60,721 nt of DNA from DASUGC01 sp035606665 (GTDB lineage: Bacteria; Acidobacteriota; Vicinamibacteria; Vicinamibacterales; SCN-69-37). Made by a program: the position numbers and the translations under genes. Numbering within the stretch: position 1 is the stretch's first letter; the number at the start of each line of letters is the position of its first letter. Positions 59,764 to 60,721 of this stretch are shown piece by piece. The DNA is taken from assembly GCA_035606665.1 (NCBI GenBank), contig DATNEY010000037.1:1-60721 (forward strand), in the 5' to 3' direction. Under the pieces are notes generated by a model that worked only from the letters and a program-made list of their open reading frames with translations, searched no databases and was not told the DNA's origin.

Positions 59764-60534
59764 CTACTCCAGGCCGGCGGGGTCAACCGGCTGGCCGTTC
59801 CTCCGGACCTCGAAATGGAGGTGCGGGCCGGTCGACTTCCCTGAATTGCCTGATTTGGCGACCGCCTGGCCCTTGGCCACGGTATCGCCGGCGTTCACGA
59901 GCACCGCCGACAGGTGCGCGTATCTGGTTTCGAGGCCATCCGGGTGCTGGACGACGACCGTCAGACCGTAGCCGCCCTGCTCACCCGCGAACGTCACTTT
60001 CCCGGCGCCCGCGACGCCCACGTCCTGGCCGACCGGCATGGCGATGTCCGTCCCATGATGAAACGCGCGGTCGCCCTTCATCGGATCGCGCCGCCATCCG
60101 AACCCTGAGCTGACCCTCCCCACCGGCGCCTCGAAATCGACCTCGGGAGTCGTTTCCGGTCTCTTAGCGACAACCGCAGTTTCCGCAACGACTCCGGGAG
60201 TCGTTCCCACCCCCGAAGCGACAACTGCGGTTGACGGATTTGACCGGAAACGACTCCCGAGGTCATCCGCCAACCGATCCGTCAGGCCAAAGCCGCCGGC
60301 GCGGCTGAGCGCCATCGCGAACTCGGTGTCGATGCTGCCGAAGAGCGGCGCGTTCTCGGCGCTGGATTTATCGGAGTCCGACGACTCACGCATTTCCTTG
60401 AGCAGCGTGCCGATGAGCAGCGATTCGAACTGCATCGCAAGGGCGCGCACCTGCTGCGCGTCGGGTCTCTCGCCGTTCGCCGGCCGCAGCGCGGCCAGGC
60501 CGTCGGCGATCGTCGTCATTCGGGTCTCCGACAT
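59764..60534 (-). CDS. flgJ: FlgJ-type rod-binding domain fused to an M23 peptidase
   Basis: 256 residues. The N-terminal ~90 residues are the rod-binding domain (ALAMQFESLLIGTLLKEMRE, then FGSIDTEFAMALSRAGGFGL). After a linker (~95-135), residues ~138-256 are a lysostaphin-like M23 metallopeptidase: H159 and D163 in HHGTDIAMP, H238 and H240 in GPHLHFEVRR, and H207 in RYAHLSAVL. In enterobacterial FlgJ the C-terminal domain is a glucosaminidase; here an endopeptidase takes its place, opening peptidoglycan for the rod. The linker is encoded by a nested inverted repeat. The ATG overlaps the flgI stop. Confidence 0.9.
   Translation of the reverse strand: MSETRMTTIADGLAALRPANGERPDAQQVRALAMQFESLLIGTLLKEMRESSDSDKSSAENAPLFGSIDTEFAMALSRAGGFGLTDRLADDLGSRFRSNPSTAVVASGVGTTPGVVAETAVVAKRPETTPEVDFEAPVGRVSSGFGWRRDPMKGDRAFHHGTDIAMPVGQDVGVAGAGKVTFAGEQGGYGLTVVVQHPDGLETRYAHLSAVLVNAGDTVAKGQAVAKSGNSGKSTGPHLHFEVRRNGQPVDPAGLE
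60139..60264. repeat. Nested inverted repeat in the flgJ linker
   Basis: Outer arms 60139-60161 and 60242-60264 are perfect 23-base complements. Inner arms AACCGCAGTT (60172) and AACTGCGGTT (60223) are complements, and the centre AACGACTCC-g-GGAGTCGTT (60187-60205) is a perfect palindrome. The element encodes residues ~91-132, including two copies of T-A-V-V-A...T-T-P-(G/E)-V. Confidence 0.85.
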
Positions 60535-60721
60535 CAGAGCACCACGATTTCCGCGCGCAGGGCGCCCGCCGCCTTGAGCGCCTGCATGATCGCGATGATG
60601 TCGCGCGGGGAAGCGCCGAGCGCGTTCAACGCCCGGACGACGGAATCGAGCGTCGTCCCTTCCGGAAGCGCCACGAGCTGAGCCGAGCTTTCCTTCACGT
60701 CGACCTGTTCGTTGGCGATGA
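60534..60721 (-). CDS. flgI: Flagellar P-ring protein FlgI (C-terminal part only)
   Basis: The last ~62 residues are visible, running off the right edge: LVALPEGTTLDSVVRALNAL, then GASPRDIIAIMQALKAAGAL ending RAEIVVL-stop. This is the conserved FlgI C-terminus. The stop overlaps the flgJ start (ATGA). The periplasmic P-ring lets the rod turn in the peptidoglycan. Confidence 0.9.
   Translation of the reverse strand, partial: IANEQVDVKESSAQLVALPEGTTLDSVVRALNALGASPRDIIAIMQALKAAGALRAEIVVL

Noticed and set aside
1..60721. tRNA, rRNA or riboswitch genes
   Set aside because: None recognised on either strand by eye; a covariance-model scan would be needed to exclude small RNAs.

Overview
The window is high-GC DNA in which genes overlap by a few bases, typical of a free-living bacterium. 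An ADOP-type (FtsX/MacB-like) permease beside a PadR regulator, two TIGR03435-family proteins, a carboxypeptidase-regulatory-domain protein, a cytochrome/ankyrin pair and an ECF sigma/Ser-Thr kinase pair together point to Acidobacteriota, probably a flagellated member of the Vicinamibacteria. This placement is inferred from gene content, not from a marker gene.

Layout. 1-3.1 kb (minus): motA, motB and a PAS-GAF histidine kinase cut by the left edge. 3.2-14 kb (plus): a Maf-like flagellin glycosylation protein, a GT4-GT2 fusion, a double methyltransferase, a GT-C-like membrane protein, a secreted carboxypeptidase-regulatory-domain protein and a diguanylate cyclase. 15-18 kb: PadR regulator and ADOP permease. 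18-23.4 kb: the most unusual locus, with TIGR03435 protein, collapsed cassette relic, membrane-anchored thioredoxin-like protein, small eight-cysteine secreted peptide, second thioredoxin-like protein, second TIGR03435 protein and an HTTM-like (vitamin-K-carboxylase/SdpB-like) membrane protein. 23.5-27.4 kb (minus): ECF sigma factor, receptor-like Ser/Thr kinase and a small protein with a histone-fold-like helix pair. 27.4-29.7 kb: AT-richer, decayed DNA with a permease remnant. 29.7-33.5 kb: a PldA/PagL-like outer-membrane protein and a convergent cytochrome c/ankyrin plus cytochrome c/cyclase-like pair.

33.6-44.5 kb (minus) is one long, translationally coupled gene string. It carries a nonulosonic (pseudaminic/legionaminic-type) acid pathway, a glycosyltransferase, a methyltransferase and, embedded among them, a second MotA/MotB-like stator pair. 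45-48.2 kb (plus): flagellin, FliD, FliS and a FliT/FlgN-like chaperone. 49-51.9 kb: a second unusual cassette with a beta-structured protein, a Gly-rich protein, a possible ABBA-fold prenyltransferase and a DCC-type redox protein. 52-55 kb: DUF2007 protein, phosphodiester glycosidase-like protein, small proteins and a pseudogene. 55.1-60.7 kb (minus): flgI (partial), flgJ-M23 fusion, flgM, flgN, flgK, flgL, fliW, csrA and a GNAT gene.

How they work together. The flagellin, cap, hook-junction, chaperone, FlgM, FliW/CsrA and stator genes form a late flagellar set. Sigma-28-like promoters of the form TCAA-N15-(G/T)CCGATTA lie about 75 bases before both flagellin and flgM. The sugar-acid operon plus the Maf-like gene would make and attach a nonulosonic acid to flagellin. 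Several families of palindromic repeats are dispersed in the window, and some are translated as part of proteins.
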